A stretch of DNA of 55,603 bases, from the NCBI GenBank assembly GCA_003483745.1, contig DMYD01000053.1, forward strand, positions 1 through 55,603. Reading direction: 5' to 3'. Shown here one piece after another: positions 8,895-18,097 of this stretch. Numbering within the stretch: position 1 is the stretch's first letter; the number at the start of each line of letters is the position of its first letter. Source of the stretch: Roseburia sp. GTDB lineage: Bacteria > Bacillota > Clostridia > Lachnospirales > Lachnospiraceae. Under the pieces are notes generated by a model. It was not told the DNA's origin. It saw nothing but the letters and a program-made list of their open reading frames with translations, and ran no database searches. The position numbers and the translations under genes are program-made.

Positions 8895-9866
8895 TTACCT
8901 ATTCCCGTCTGATACTTCCTGTCTCCACAAACGTTTCCAGTATTCCGGACTCATAGTGCATTTTAAAATCTGTTTCCTGCCTAGCTTTTTGTATCGTTTG
9001 CCAAGCCAGTAACCTGCATACTTTCCTACACACTGCATTCCAAGTTCAAAGATAAGATACGGCTTTCCAATCGAGCACAGATATTTCATTGTACTCTTTA
9101 CTAACTTCATCCCCTCTGCTTCCGAACTGATCTGCTCAAATATTTCCGGATGCATGGTCTGTGAGACGGCAAGATCAAAATTACGATGGAACTGCTGTCT
9201 TACCGTATAATTATGAGAGTGAATCACTTTCGCATCTGCCTCATATCTCACATAATATCCTGCAAGAATTGCCTTTGCTGCAAAAAACATATCTTCATTA
9301 AAAATAACCGGCGATTCGAATCCACCGAGCTTATGAAACAGATCCATTCTGTAAGCTGCACATACATCGGAACAGAAAAATGTCTTAATTCCAAGTTCCC
9401 CTATATCAGTCTTTCCCTTTTTCCTGCTTTTATCCGGATAATTAAAAGATCTGGTATAGCGTTCTACAATGCGGCAATTTTCATTTGGAAGCTGTCTCGC
9501 ATAACAGACTGCCGTATCCTGGTCTGATAAACCATTTACTAAGTGTTCGATCAGACTATCATCTGCCGGAACTGCGTCCTGTGTCATAAAGATAACAACA
9601 TCTGCCTTAGAATGTTCTGCACCATACATTCTCGTCCCACCATGATCAAAAGATTCCCTGCTGACATGATGTAACTCATATTCACATGGGAGTTCACAAA
9701 GTCTCTGTTCGATCGGATACTTTTCCACAGCTTCTTTCCAAAATTTTTCTTCGGTATTTAAAATAAGAACCCTATGAACAACAAAGGTCTGCTCCTGCAG
9801 TTTTTGCAGGAGCAGACAAAATGTGTCATCCGGTCTGTAAGTCGGTATGATCAGATCTGCTTTCAT
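8895..9866 (-). CDS. GT2 glycosyltransferase (rhamnosyltransferase-like)
   Basis: A 323-residue GT-A-fold transferase. The start MKADLIIPTYRP is the usual GT2 opening; SFDHGGTRMYGAE and IFMTQDAVPADD (a DxxP metal site in place of DxD) resemble the bacterial rhamnosyltransferase branch, and the acceptor-side FNEDMFFAAKAI follows. The C-terminal 60 residues are basic and may lie on the membrane. The ATG overlaps the stop codon of the LCP gene (TAATG), so the pair is translationally coupled. The donor sugar is not determinable here; no dTDP-rhamnose genes are present in the window. Confidence 0.85.
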   Translation of the reverse strand: MKADLIIPTYRPDDTFCLLLQKLQEQTFVVHRVLILNTEEKFWKEAVEKYPIEQRLCELPCEYELHHVSRESFDHGGTRMYGAEHSKADVVIFMTQDAVPADDSLIEHLVNGLSDQDTAVCYARQLPNENCRIVERYTRSFNYPDKSRKKGKTDIGELGIKTFFCSDVCAAYRMDLFHKLGGFESPVIFNEDMFFAAKAILAGYYVRYEADAKVIHSHNYTVRQQFHRNFDLAVSQTMHPEIFEQISSEAEGMKLVKSTMKYLCSIGKPYLIFELGMQCVGKYAGYWLGKRYKKLGRKQILKCTMSPEYWKRLWRQEVSDGNR

Positions 9867-10969
9867 TAATAGCCTTCTCCCTGATGGAATCCGGTATCAT
9901 TGATGATCTGGGCACTGTTATTTTTAACAGTATCTGTCGGCTCATATTCATTATCATCATATAAGAATACATGAAGCTGTTTTACGTTAGATTCAAGATC
10001 ACATGGTACAACAACGCTTCCCTTGTTTCCAAGTGTTGTCGTATTCTTCTCAAACGGGAAACCTGTTGTCTCGCCAAGGCTGTAATTGAATACTTTTGCG
10101 GCAAGTGCAATCAGATCTGTATTTGAAAAACTTGTCTTGATATCTCCAAATGCCTCATCTATCAGACTGTTCAATGTAGTCAGGTTTGCTTTCTGTGCTT
10201 TCTGCACCATTGCTGTAAGAACAGTACGCTGACGCTCTGTACGTCTGTAATCATCACCAGCAGTATAACGGATACGCGCATAAGCACATGCCTGTACACC
10301 ATCCATTTCCACATTTGTTCCACCACTGGATAAATACTGGGAGTTATGTTTTGTCAGTTTATTGATCTCATCCATATAGCCCCGCATCAGCACAGCCTCG
10401 TCATCAGATACCTCCGGAATCGTAACTCCACCCAGAAGATCTACACACTCAACAACCGCATTAAAGTCCACCGTTACATAGTCCGTAATATCCATATCCA
10501 GGTTTTTATTTAACATGGTAATTGCCTGCTCAGGTCCTCCCTTTGCGTAAGCGGAATTGCATTTCTTATATACACCGCCTCCGATATCAAGATAACTGTC
10601 TCGATATACAGATACCAGTTTCACTTCGTGTGTATCATTATTGATACTTGCGATCATGATAACATCACTGTTACCTTTTGAAAGATTACCATTTGAACGG
10701 TTATCAAGACCAAACAGTGCGATTGTCGTATAACCCGCCATGATTTCCTGTGACTCTGACGATAATCCCTCATTCACCTCAATATCTTCTTTATCAAAGC
10801 TTGTGTCTTTCTCAATTTTCGAGAGCTTTACGGTTACAAATAACACAGCTGCAAGGATCAATAATACAAAAATCTCTGCTATTACAATAATAATTCTGTT
10901 TTTCTGCTTTTTCTTTCTTTTTGATGCTTTGCTGTGTGCCCCGTTTCTTCCCTGTACTGTTTTACTCAT
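9866..10969 (-). CDS. LytR-CpsA-Psr (LCP) family glycopolymer ligase
   Basis: A 367-residue membrane protein: short basic cytoplasmic tail, one transmembrane helix (about 25-47) and an extracellular LCP domain. LCP enzymes move lipid-linked glycopolymers onto peptidoglycan. Conserved stretches include DVIMIASIN, LVSVYRDSYLDI (the catalytic-site arginine), the NKNLDMDITDYVTVDF region and ARIRYTAGDDYRRTERQR. It lies between the initiating sugar transferase (12 bp away) and a GT2 gene it overlaps, which ties it to attachment of this locus's polysaccharide. Confidence 0.92.
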   Translation of the reverse strand: MSKTVQGRNGAHSKASKRKKKQKNRIIIVIAEIFVLLILAAVLFVTVKLSKIEKDTSFDKEDIEVNEGLSSESQEIMAGYTTIALFGLDNRSNGNLSKGNSDVIMIASINNDTHEVKLVSVYRDSYLDIGGGVYKKCNSAYAKGGPEQAITMLNKNLDMDITDYVTVDFNAVVECVDLLGGVTIPEVSDDEAVLMRGYMDEINKLTKHNSQYLSSGGTNVEMDGVQACAYARIRYTAGDDYRRTERQRTVLTAMVQKAQKANLTTLNSLIDEAFGDIKTSFSNTDLIALAAKVFNYSLGETTGFPFEKNTTTLGNKGSVVVPCDLESNVKQLHVFLYDDNEYEPTDTVKNNSAQIINDTGFHQGEGY

Positions 10970-10981
10970 AAATATATTCTC

Positions 10982-12400
10982 CTAATATGCATTTTTATTT
11001 ATAAAACCCTTGAAGACGGTAAGAAACAGGATTTTAACATCCAGCCCTATCGTCCAGTTTTCAATATAATAAAGATCATGCTCAATCCGCTTGCGGATGG
11101 ATGTATCTCCACGATACCCATTGACCTGCGCCCAGCCGGTCATACCGGGACGCACCTGATGTTTGATCATATAACGTGGGATTTCTTCACGGAATTTTTC
11201 CACGTACTGCGGACGTTCCGGTCTTGGTCCCACAAGACTCATATCACCTTTCAACACGTTAAACAACTGTGGAAATTCATCGAGGCTCGTCTTGCGCAGA
11301 AATCTGCCGATCTTTGTGATTCGCGGATCATCTTTATGTGTCCAGCCCTTGCGTTCTTCTTCCTCTGTCTGCACATACATGGTGCGGAACTTATACATCC
11401 GGAATGGCTTATTGTGCAGTCCGACACGCTCCTGTTTAAAGATCAGCGGTCCTCTCGAAGTCACCTTGACTGCAATTGCGGTAAGCAGCATAATGGGTGA
11501 AAAGATCACGATACAAATCAGCGAACCAATAATATCCATACATCGTTTGACAAGTGCATTAAATGTGTTTGACAGCGGCACATAACGGATATTAATGACA
11601 GGAAGTCCTAAAAGATCCTCTGTATACGGTTTTGTCGGAATAATATTTCCATAATCCGGAATAAACTTGGTATGAACTCCGGACTTTTCACATTCCGCAA
11701 CAATCTTCTCTAACTTATAATATTCTTCGAGTCCAAGCGTGATCGCAATCTCATCTAACTTATTCTCCGGCAGGATATAAAGCAGATTGCCAACGCTTCC
11801 AATAACCTTTACCCCTTTATAAGTTGTACCCCTCGCTATATTGTCATCTAAAATTCCCCTGACGTTGTATCCCCACTGTGGATTCTGCTGTATCCGGTCT
11901 ATATACTGCTCTGCGGCACGTGAATATCCCACAAGGAGCACGTGCTTCAGATTATAGCCATTTTTGCGTATTGTGCGCAGAAACTGACGTATCAGCAGAC
12001 GTAATATTTCCTCTAATACCGTGTTGATCGCAAAAAAATAAAAGAACATCTCACGGGAAAAATTTCGAAATTGATCCACATAAGACTGCAGGTTATACAA
12101 TACTGTAAAAATCAACAGAAAACCTACAATGTTCGCCATTACGATATTAGAAAACTCTAACCGCCGTCCCTGTACCCTCTTAGGCGTATACAGGTTAAAC
12201 GCATAATACAAGATCAGATACAATGGAATGATCAGAACCAGTGCCTGCATATAAAATCCAAATGACAGGGCACCACCCGGTGAGTCCAAAATACCGCTCG
12301 AAAACTTCAGCCACCATGCAATGATATAGGATATCGCAACGACAAACGCATCTATGACCACATGCAGTCTGTTGAAATGCTGTTGATTATCTTTTATCAT
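10982..12400 (-). CDS. Initiating polyprenyl-phosphate sugar-phosphate transferase
   Basis: A 472-residue WbaP/WcaJ-type polyisoprenyl-phosphate hexose-1-phosphate transferase, the enzyme that starts repeat-unit assembly on undecaprenyl phosphate. There are four to five N-terminal transmembrane segments, a CoA-binding-like central region (HVLLVGYSRAAEQYI), and a C-terminal catalytic domain from about residue 285. The catalytic domain opens with a membrane helix (RCMDIIGSLICIV), then KFRTMY, TSLDEFPQLFNVLKGDMSLV and GPRPERP. The first sugar is commonly glucose or galactose in this group. It precedes the LCP gene by 12 bp. Confidence 0.93.
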   Translation of the reverse strand: MIKDNQQHFNRLHVVIDAFVVAISYIIAWWLKFSSGILDSPGGALSFGFYMQALVLIIPLYLILYYAFNLYTPKRVQGRRLEFSNIVMANIVGFLLIFTVLYNLQSYVDQFRNFSREMFFYFFAINTVLEEILRLLIRQFLRTIRKNGYNLKHVLLVGYSRAAEQYIDRIQQNPQWGYNVRGILDDNIARGTTYKGVKVIGSVGNLLYILPENKLDEIAITLGLEEYYKLEKIVAECEKSGVHTKFIPDYGNIIPTKPYTEDLLGLPVINIRYVPLSNTFNALVKRCMDIIGSLICIVIFSPIMLLTAIAVKVTSRGPLIFKQERVGLHNKPFRMYKFRTMYVQTEEEERKGWTHKDDPRITKIGRFLRKTSLDEFPQLFNVLKGDMSLVGPRPERPQYVEKFREEIPRYMIKHQVRPGMTGWAQVNGYRGDTSIRKRIEHDLYYIENWTIGLDVKILFLTVFKGFINKNAY

Positions 12401-12547
12401 AATGTCATCCTTTTTTCATTTTCAAGCTACCATAAAAATAATAATACAATAATTTTCCAGAAAGCACAACTTCTTTTTCTTAAAACTCTTGTTACAATTT
12501 CTTAATTATTTCTTTATTATTCTTTGATGCTCAAATGATTTTTCCGA

Positions 12548-13504
12548 CTATCTGTGCGTTAACACATGAAATATATTTGTAATGAGTTCCCACTCAATTT
12601 TTACATAATTGCAAAGATTTTCCACCTTAAAGTGAACCCTTTTACAACTTTTACGCTGCCTGATTCCCTCTGCGATTCCCTCTAAATAACGGCGTCCAAA
12701 TCCTTTTTTGCAGAAAAACATCCATTTGATCAGAACACCTGCAAATAAAAACGGCAGATTGATCAGTAATTGTAACAGTGGCATATTTTTATAGATCACA
12801 AACATGGAATTGCGTGCGGCAAGAAATACTTTTTTTTCATTATAACGTGAACCAGTCGTCGCACTTCCGACATGATATACTTTTGCACCGGGGATATAAC
12901 GGTTGCGGTATCCTGCGATCTTCGCACGGTATCCAAGATCAAGATCCTCCAGATATGCAAAATGTTTTTCATCCATCGCACCAATCTCTTTGATCACAGA
13001 CATCCGGTAAATGACCGCTCCACCACAGCAGGAAAAAACATCGGTCTGTTTTCCATAATCTGCAGCAGACCTGCCTTTTCCGCGTGCAACTGCCCAACCC
13101 GGCAGTGTATAGAGATCTCCCGCATTATCGATCAGATCTCTCTGTCTGAAATCAAGCATCTGCGCCCCACAGGAAAAAATACGTTCTGATTTTCCGATTC
13201 CTTTTAACAGTTCTTCCACAAAGTGCGGTTCCACCTCAGTATCATTATTCAGTAAGATGGCATACGGCGTTTTTGTCATTTCAAAACCAAGGTTCACAGC
13301 TCCACAAAATCCGGTATTTTCCGGCAGTGCAACCATCTCCATATCCAGACTTTCCGATGTCACGTCCGTGCTGCCATCTGTGGAACCATTGTCGATCACA
13401 AGCAGTTTAAATTTCTGACAGGTCTGCCGTTCAAGTGTTTTTATGCAATTTTCCAAAAGCTTCTTTCCGTTGTAATTCGGAATGATAATCGTAACTTCCG
13501 TCAT
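12548..13504 (-). CDS. GT2 glycosyltransferase
   Basis: A 318-residue transferase. The GT-A core reads VTIIIPNYNGKKLL, LVIDNGSTDGS, and ILLNNDTEVEP with the metal-binding DTE; then CCGGAVIYRMSVI and the acceptor motif YLEDLDLGYRAK. The C-terminal portion has one hydrophobic segment (LLINLPFLFAGVLIKW) that suggests membrane association. It resembles the rhamnosyltransferase-like GT2 branch, but the donor cannot be fixed. It sits between the zinc-ribbon gene and the initiating transferase, 147 bp before the latter. Confidence 0.88.
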   Translation of the reverse strand: MTEVTIIIPNYNGKKLLENCIKTLERQTCQKFKLLVIDNGSTDGSTDVTSESLDMEMVALPENTGFCGAVNLGFEMTKTPYAILLNNDTEVEPHFVEELLKGIGKSERIFSCGAQMLDFRQRDLIDNAGDLYTLPGWAVARGKGRSAADYGKQTDVFSCCGGAVIYRMSVIKEIGAMDEKHFAYLEDLDLGYRAKIAGYRNRYIPGAKVYHVGSATTGSRYNEKKVFLAARNSMFVIYKNMPLLQLLINLPFLFAGVLIKWMFFCKKGFGRRYLEGIAEGIRQRKSCKRVHFKVENLCNYVKIEWELITNIFHVLTHR

Positions 13505-13587
13505 CCATCCTCCATTCAGCTGTTATCCTTCAGGGAATAATTATTATAAACCGAAGAAAAATTTGGATTATAATACGGATCTCCATT

Positions 13588-13788
13588 TTATTTTTTCGCT
13601 TTCTGATGGATATAAAGCCATCCGTTTGCGTAATCCTTTCGTTCCTCCTCTGACATTGAGGTAAATGCATCAAAATCCACCTTTGCCAGTGTCATCTGCT
13701 CGTTTCCACATTTAAAGCACTCCACGTCTTTGCGTCTTGACACAACCCGCATCCATCCGCATTCCGGGCAAATAAATACTTTCATCAT
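13588..13788 (-). CDS. Small zinc-ribbon protein, unknown function
   Basis: A 66-residue protein with two CxxC knuckles (CPECG at 7-11 and CFKCG about 16 residues later), followed by a helical acidic tail (SMSEEERKDYANGWLYIH). Such rubredoxin-like ribbons bind Zn or Fe. The open frame continues 150 bp upstream into ugd, but a Met pair (13788/13785) preceded by GAGG at about 11 nt is the sensible start and leaves a 50-bp gap to ugd. I do not recognise a characterised homologue. Its place inside a glycan operon suggests regulation or a passenger gene. Confidence 0.65.
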   Translation of the reverse strand: MMKVFICPECGWMRVVSRRKDVECFKCGNEQMTLAKVDFDAFTSMSEEERKDYANGWLYIHQKAKK

Positions 13789-13838
13789 AGGAACTACTGC
13801 CTCTTTTCTTTTTTTCTGACTACCTGTGATCCTTCCAA

Positions 13839-15023
13839 TCAGTCTCTGAAATAAATGTCTCTTGTATACACCTTTTCTTTTACATCTGACAACATAGTAT
13901 CCATACGGTTTGCCACGATCACATCGCTCATCCTGCAAAATTCATCAAAATCACGGATCACTTTGGAATTTTCAAATGTATCCTTCTTTAATGACGGATC
14001 AAAAATAATAATGTTTACACCTTTTGCACGGATACGCTCCATAACCCCTAAAATAGAACTCTGTCTGTAATTATCAGAATTTGCCTTCATCGCAAGGCGG
14101 TAAATGCCGACTGTCTCCGGTTTCTTTTCAAGAATCTGCTCCGCAATAAAATCTTTTCTCGTGCGGTTCGCATCAACGATTGCACCTACAATGTTATTTG
14201 GTACATTGTCATAGTTTGCCAACAGCTGCTTGGTATCTTTCGGCAGACAGTAACCACCATATCCAAAGGAAGGATTGTTATACTGCATTCCAATTCTTGG
14301 ATCAAGTCCGATTCCCTCAATGATCTGTTTTGCATCAAGTCCCTTCATGGCAGCAAACGTATCAAGTTCATTGAAGAAAGAAACACGGAGTGCAAGGTAT
14401 GTGTTTGCAAAAAGTTTGACTGCCTCTGCTTCTGTAAGATTGGTTAAAAGCGTTGGGATGTCCTCTTTGATCGCACCCTCCTGCAGCAGATGTGCAAACG
14501 TCTCTGCCGCTTTTTTCATTTCACTGCTTCCCTCTTTCGATCCGACAATGATCCTTGACGGATACAGATTGTCTTTCAATGCCTGACCTTCCCGCAAAAA
14601 TTCCGGTGAGAACAGTATACGGTCCGTGTGATACTTTTCACATACAGACTGTGTATAACCGACCGGAATCGTAGATTTGATCACGATCACTGCATGTGGA
14701 TTGACTTTTAAGACCAGTTCTAACACTTCCTCAACAGATGATGTATCAAAATAATTCTTCTTCTCATCGTAATTTGTCGGTGTCGAGATGATAACATAAT
14801 CTGCCTTTTCATATGCATGCATACCGTCTGTGGTTGCAGTCAGATTAAGTTTGGCGTTTGCCAGATAGTCCTCGATCTCACGGTCCACAAGCGGTGATCT
14901 GCGCTGATTGATCATCTCCACCTTTTCTTCTATTATATCAACTGCAGTCACTTCATGGTGCTGCGCTAATAAAATCGCATTGGACAATCCAACGTATCCT
15001 GTTCCAGCGATTGCAATTTTCAT
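13839..15023 (-). CDS. ugd: UDP-glucose 6-dehydrogenase
   Basis: A 394-residue NAD-dependent enzyme making UDP-glucuronate from UDP-glucose. The Rossmann loop is at the N-terminus (IAGTGYVGLS), followed by STPTNYD and SPEFLREGQA. The catalytic cysteine is C259 in GYGGYCLPKDT, and the C-terminal domain carries IYRLAMKANSDNYRQSS. The frame is open 99 bp upstream, but GGAGG 7 nt before this ATG and the family's usual N-terminus fix the start. It leads the minus-strand glycan genes, and its promoter region contains a 7-bp inverted repeat. The presence of UDP-glucuronate synthesis suggests an acidic polysaccharide. Confidence 0.94.
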   Translation of the reverse strand: MKIAIAGTGYVGLSNAILLAQHHEVTAVDIIEEKVEMINQRRSPLVDREIEDYLANAKLNLTATTDGMHAYEKADYVIISTPTNYDEKKNYFDTSSVEEVLELVLKVNPHAVIVIKSTIPVGYTQSVCEKYHTDRILFSPEFLREGQALKDNLYPSRIIVGSKEGSSEMKKAAETFAHLLQEGAIKEDIPTLLTNLTEAEAVKLFANTYLALRVSFFNELDTFAAMKGLDAKQIIEGIGLDPRIGMQYNNPSFGYGGYCLPKDTKQLLANYDNVPNNIVGAIVDANRTRKDFIAEQILEKKPETVGIYRLAMKANSDNYRQSSILGVMERIRAKGVNIIIFDPSLKKDTFENSKVIRDFDEFCRMSDVIVANRMDTMLSDVKEKVYTRDIYFRD

Positions 15024-15072
15024 CGTATTCCTCCTGCCTTTCCATTCAAAAGTCAAAAATACTCCATATTGT

Positions 15073-15104
15073 TTTATACTACCATTTTCTGTAGTATCAT
15101 GCAA
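15073..15104 (-). promoter_or_regulatory. ugd promoter region with inverted repeat
   Basis: A TATAAA -10 (minus strand, 15073-15078) lacks a -35 at 17 bp; the nearest, TTGCAT (15099-15104), is 20 bp away. Perfect arms ATACTAC (15076-15082) and GTAGTAT (15091-15097) with an 8-bp spacer overlap the -10 and the spacer. The non-optimal spacing plus dyad suggests regulator control of the glycan operon. Confidence 0.5.
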
Positions 15105-15228
15105 GTTTGAGATTTTAACCATGTCTGCAATTTACAACACGCCTGTTTTTTGCTAATGTATAAAGAAGCATTGAGGAGTATTTGGAATAAAGAAAAAATG
15201 GTAAACAACCCAGGAAATGAGGATTTTT

Positions 15229-16152
15229 ATGAAGAAGAAAAATTTACTGTCCACCATTCTTTTAATTTTATCTGCTCTGCTGCTTAGCGGTGCAGCATGG
15301 TTTTCTTATCAGAAGAGCCGGATGGACTCTACCGGCCACATACCGGATCCTGCCACGGAATATCTCATCACGCAATATGCGGATGCGACCGGTGTCCAGG
15401 GCACTTTTTATACGATTTCAAACGATGACACTTTGATCATCATCGACGGAGGCTGGGCAGGCAATGCCGATGCTGTCCGGAAAGTGATTGCGAAACACAA
15501 CAACACCGTAGACGCATGGATCATTTCCCATCCGCACCAGGATCATGCCGGTGCATTCAATGTTATCTATGCCAATCCGGGAGATATCACCATAAAAAAT
15601 ATTTATGACAACGGCTTCGATTATGATTTCATCGAAGCTGCCGGTGAACCTTACGATGATATCACGGTCATGGAAACGTTCCACGCACTGACGAAAGATG
15701 CCGATAATCTCACACATTTAAAACGCGGCGATGTGATCACACTTGCCGGTCATCTGACACTCTCTGTTTTTAATGCCTGGGATGAATCTGTTCTTTCTAC
15801 TGTCGGGGATGAAAAAGACTATCAGAACAATGCCTCTTTGCTGTTTAAGATCAGCGGGGCACAAAACAGTATGTTATTCTGCTCTGATATCAAATATGAT
15901 ATGAACGACTATCTGCTTGGTACTTACCAGAACGATATCTCCTGCGATTATATTCAGGCCGGACATCACGGAAACTGGTCATTTTCCGATGAATTTTACG
16001 AGGCTGCAGGCGCCTCCTATGCCTTTATCGATGCGCCTTCCTCCATCACGGACAACCCGGATTTTCCTGCCAGTACCTTAAAAAGTTCTTTGCAGAAAAA
16101 AGGAACGGTCTTTGATTTTTCTACCGCTCCTAATTCTGTTACTTTGAAATAA
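15229..16152 (+). CDS. Membrane-anchored metallo-beta-lactamase-fold hydrolase
   Basis: A 307-residue MBL-fold protein of the ComEC/Rec2-like branch, held outside the cell by an N-terminal helix after MKKKN. The metal motif HPHQDHAG (HxHxDH), a following H in the IQAGHHGN stretch, and D in LFCSDIKYD are present, so it is probably an active hydrolase. Substrate unknown; it is not a class B beta-lactamase by sequence. Another ATG lies 12 bp upstream, but GAGG 6 nt before this one favours it. It points at the blaR1 gene with a shared bidirectional terminator between them. Confidence 0.8.
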   Translation: MKKKNLLSTILLILSALLLSGAAWFSYQKSRMDSTGHIPDPATEYLITQYADATGVQGTFYTISNDDTLIIIDGGWAGNADAVRKVIAKHNNTVDAWIISHPHQDHAGAFNVIYANPGDITIKNIYDNGFDYDFIEAAGEPYDDITVMETFHALTKDADNLTHLKRGDVITLAGHLTLSVFNAWDESVLSTVGDEKDYQNNASLLFKISGAQNSMLFCSDIKYDMNDYLLGTYQNDISCDYIQAGHHGNWSFSDEFYEAAGASYAFIDAPSSITDNPDFPASTLKSSLQKKGTVFDFSTAPNSVTLK

Positions 16153-16241
16153 CCTGATGAAATCTCCCGGATTTCGCCCGGTCATATTTTTTCAATATAA
16201 ATTGTTGTCAAACGTCAATTTCAGTTGTAGTGTGTTGAATT

Positions 16242-16275
16242 AAAAAGATAAGAGGTTCTATGCCTCTTTCTTTTT
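16242..16275. terminator. Bidirectional terminator between MBL gene and blaR1
   Basis: A stem of AAAAAGA + AAGAGG pairing with CCTCTT + TCTTTTT (one bulged T, 7-nt loop) gives T-runs on both strands. It lies 89 bp after the MBL-fold gene and 18 bp after the blaR1 stop. Confidence 0.8.
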
Positions 16276-16293
16276 ATATTGTAAGTAATTTAC

Positions 16294-17706
16294 TTATTCA
16301 AAATAGTAGTATCCACCCGCTGATACATTTTTCGTTCCACGGTTCTGTACAAATACACGGTATTTTCCTGTTTCAGAAACAGCAAAGGAATGTCCAAACC
16401 CACCTTTTCCTTCTACATAACGCACATTATTGTGAGGATCCATGATACCGATCCAACAGGTCTGTGTACTCGGTGATATTGAAGCTGAAATCACAATCTT
16501 CTGTCCACTTGACACCTTAAATTTACCGGAGCAGAAACGTGTCCCCGGCTCTACTGTCCAATTAAAATTTGTCAGCTCTCCAGCATCCAATAATGGTGCC
16601 ACCGGACTGAGATCCGGTTTTGCATATTTGATACGGGAATAATCATGATTCTCAGATGCCGGAACAAACACTTCTTCTAATTCCAGTGTTTCTGAAACCT
16701 CGCCCTGCGTAGGCTCTGACTCCTGATACAGTTCATCATGCACACCCGCTACTCCGTAACTTGCTGCATAAGTTGTGGTCATTGAAGTTACCACAAATAA
16801 AAACGACAGTACAAATGCTGATATTTTTGCCCCTCTTTTGGCTTTCACATATTTTTTCATATACTCTATTCTCCTTTCCAAACTCTGTTGGCTCTCATAT
16901 AGGGTAGAAAAAATATAATCCGGCTTGGAATCCTCCGGCATTCGATCCATCAGATCTACGATCACTTCAAAATAACGTCTGGGCGTTATCTCGCCACGCA
17001 ATGCATAAACTGCCGACACATCACAGGCACACTCACTCCACTCATTGATCCATGGCAAAATATGTTTTGCTCCGGAGGTCATGTGCTGCATCGCACCGAT
17101 ATAAATGCTGCAAATTTTAAAGAAAGGGTCATTATGCTTACAATGTACCAGTTCATGACAAAAGATCACCGTCAGTTCTTCCTTACTGTAGTGATCTTCC
17201 GGTAATAAAATATTGTATTTGAATACACCTGTCACCAGCGGACTCTGAATAGAACTGCTATAATAAAGTCCAATCTTCCGGTGAATATGGAGCATACACT
17301 TTACTTTCAGAAACTCTGCATAAACCTGCTCATCTGTCACAGGTATTCTGTATCTGCAAAGTTTTTTCCAGCGGATAAATTCAACCACGCCATCTGCGAC
17401 ATTTTTGATTAAAAAAATCAACCAGATAATTCCGGCTATTCCAAACACGAGATCCATATCTCCTGTCATCTCAAAATTAGGTTTCCATATGCTTTCCGTC
17501 TGCAGATATCCATGCCAGGTCAGCCTGACAAGCAGATAACCAAACGGTACTATATACATCATACATACAAACCGCAAAGTCGCATATATCAGCCTGGGAT
17601 CCCGTTTCAGCAAAAGCGGCTGAAATATCCTCCAGAACCCCAGACTGACCGTACCTGTAAAACAGGCAATCAAGATAATCAAAAATATCTGACTAATTAA
17701 GTTCAT
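16294..17706 (-). CDS. blaR1: BlaR1-type M56 metallopeptidase with non-PBP sensor domain
   Basis: A 470-residue membrane signal transducer. Several N-terminal helices flank a cytoplasmic gluzincin domain with HELVH (184-188) and the NEWSECACD third-ligand region (about 221-229). A last helix (about 295-313) leads to a 157-residue extracellular domain. Known BlaR1 sensors are about 250-residue penicillin-binding domains; this one is too short and instead looks like a beta-rich binding module (SGQKIVISASIS ... SETGKYRVFVQNRG). It therefore probably senses something other than a beta-lactam acyl group. It overlaps blaI by 14 bp, so the two are coupled, with the protease expected to inactivate BlaI. 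Confidence 0.88.
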   Translation of the reverse strand: MNLISQIFLIILIACFTGTVSLGFWRIFQPLLLKRDPRLIYATLRFVCMMYIVPFGYLLVRLTWHGYLQTESIWKPNFEMTGDMDLVFGIAGIIWLIFLIKNVADGVVEFIRWKKLCRYRIPVTDEQVYAEFLKVKCMLHIHRKIGLYYSSSIQSPLVTGVFKYNILLPEDHYSKEELTVIFCHELVHCKHNDPFFKICSIYIGAMQHMTSGAKHILPWINEWSECACDVSAVYALRGEITPRRYFEVIVDLMDRMPEDSKPDYIFSTLYESQQSLERRIEYMKKYVKAKRGAKISAFVLSFLFVVTSMTTTYAASYGVAGVHDELYQESEPTQGEVSETLELEEVFVPASENHDYSRIKYAKPDLSPVAPLLDAGELTNFNWTVEPGTRFCSGKFKVSSGQKIVISASISPSTQTCWIGIMDPHNNVRYVEGKGGFGHSFAVSETGKYRVFVQNRGTKNVSAGGYYYFE

Positions 17707-18067
17707 CTAATTTTTTCTTGAGTACCTGAATCTCTTCCTTGGTGAGTGCATCTTCGCAAAGGTGGCACGCGAATGCAGCCATATCTCCTTTTTCAAAGAA
17801 TCTTGCATTCTCCTGTACGGTTGCTTTCCAGAAATCTTCCTTGCTTACTGCAGGCTGATAAAATGAATATCTTCCCTTGCGGTAAACTGTTAAAAATGAT
17901 TTCTTAACCAGTCTTGCCAAAAAAGTAGAAACCGTCTGCGGCTTCCAATTTTTTCCGTTTTCCTGATTTACTCTGTTCATGATATCCTGTAATGCCAGAT
18001 CTTCTGTGGAATCCCAGATAACTTTCATGACAAGTCTTTCGCATGCTGAAATATCGTTCGTATCCAT
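17693..18067 (-). CDS. blaI: BlaI/MecI-type winged-helix repressor
   Basis: A 124-residue repressor: winged-helix DNA-binding half (ISACERLVMKVIWDS ... TVSTFLARLVKKSFLTVYRKGR) and a C-terminal dimerisation helix region. Normal length for the family. AGGAG is 8 nt upstream of the ATG. Its promoter contains two dyads, consistent with autorepression. The regulon is unknown; the next genes are the MBL-fold gene and manC, and a related dyad precedes ugd. Confidence 0.9.
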   Translation of the reverse strand: MDTNDISACERLVMKVIWDSTEDLALQDIMNRVNQENGKNWKPQTVSTFLARLVKKSFLTVYRKGRYSFYQPAVSKEDFWKATVQENARFFEKGDMAAFACHLCEDALTKEEIQVLKKKLDELN

Positions 18068-18097
18068 GAACCAATCTCCTTTCTACTCGCGCAGTGA

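Noticed and set aside
10934..11500. 188-codon plus-strand open frame opposite the initiating sugar transferase
   Set aside because: Antisense to a clear WbaP-like gene; composition (His, Cys, Phe-rich) is that of a shadow frame.
15229..16152. Metallo-beta-lactamase conferring drug resistance, given the adjacent blaI/blaR1
   Set aside because: The sequence belongs to the ComEC/Rec2-like MBL branch with an HPHQDHAG site, not class B beta-lactamases, and it is transcribed away from the blaI promoter.
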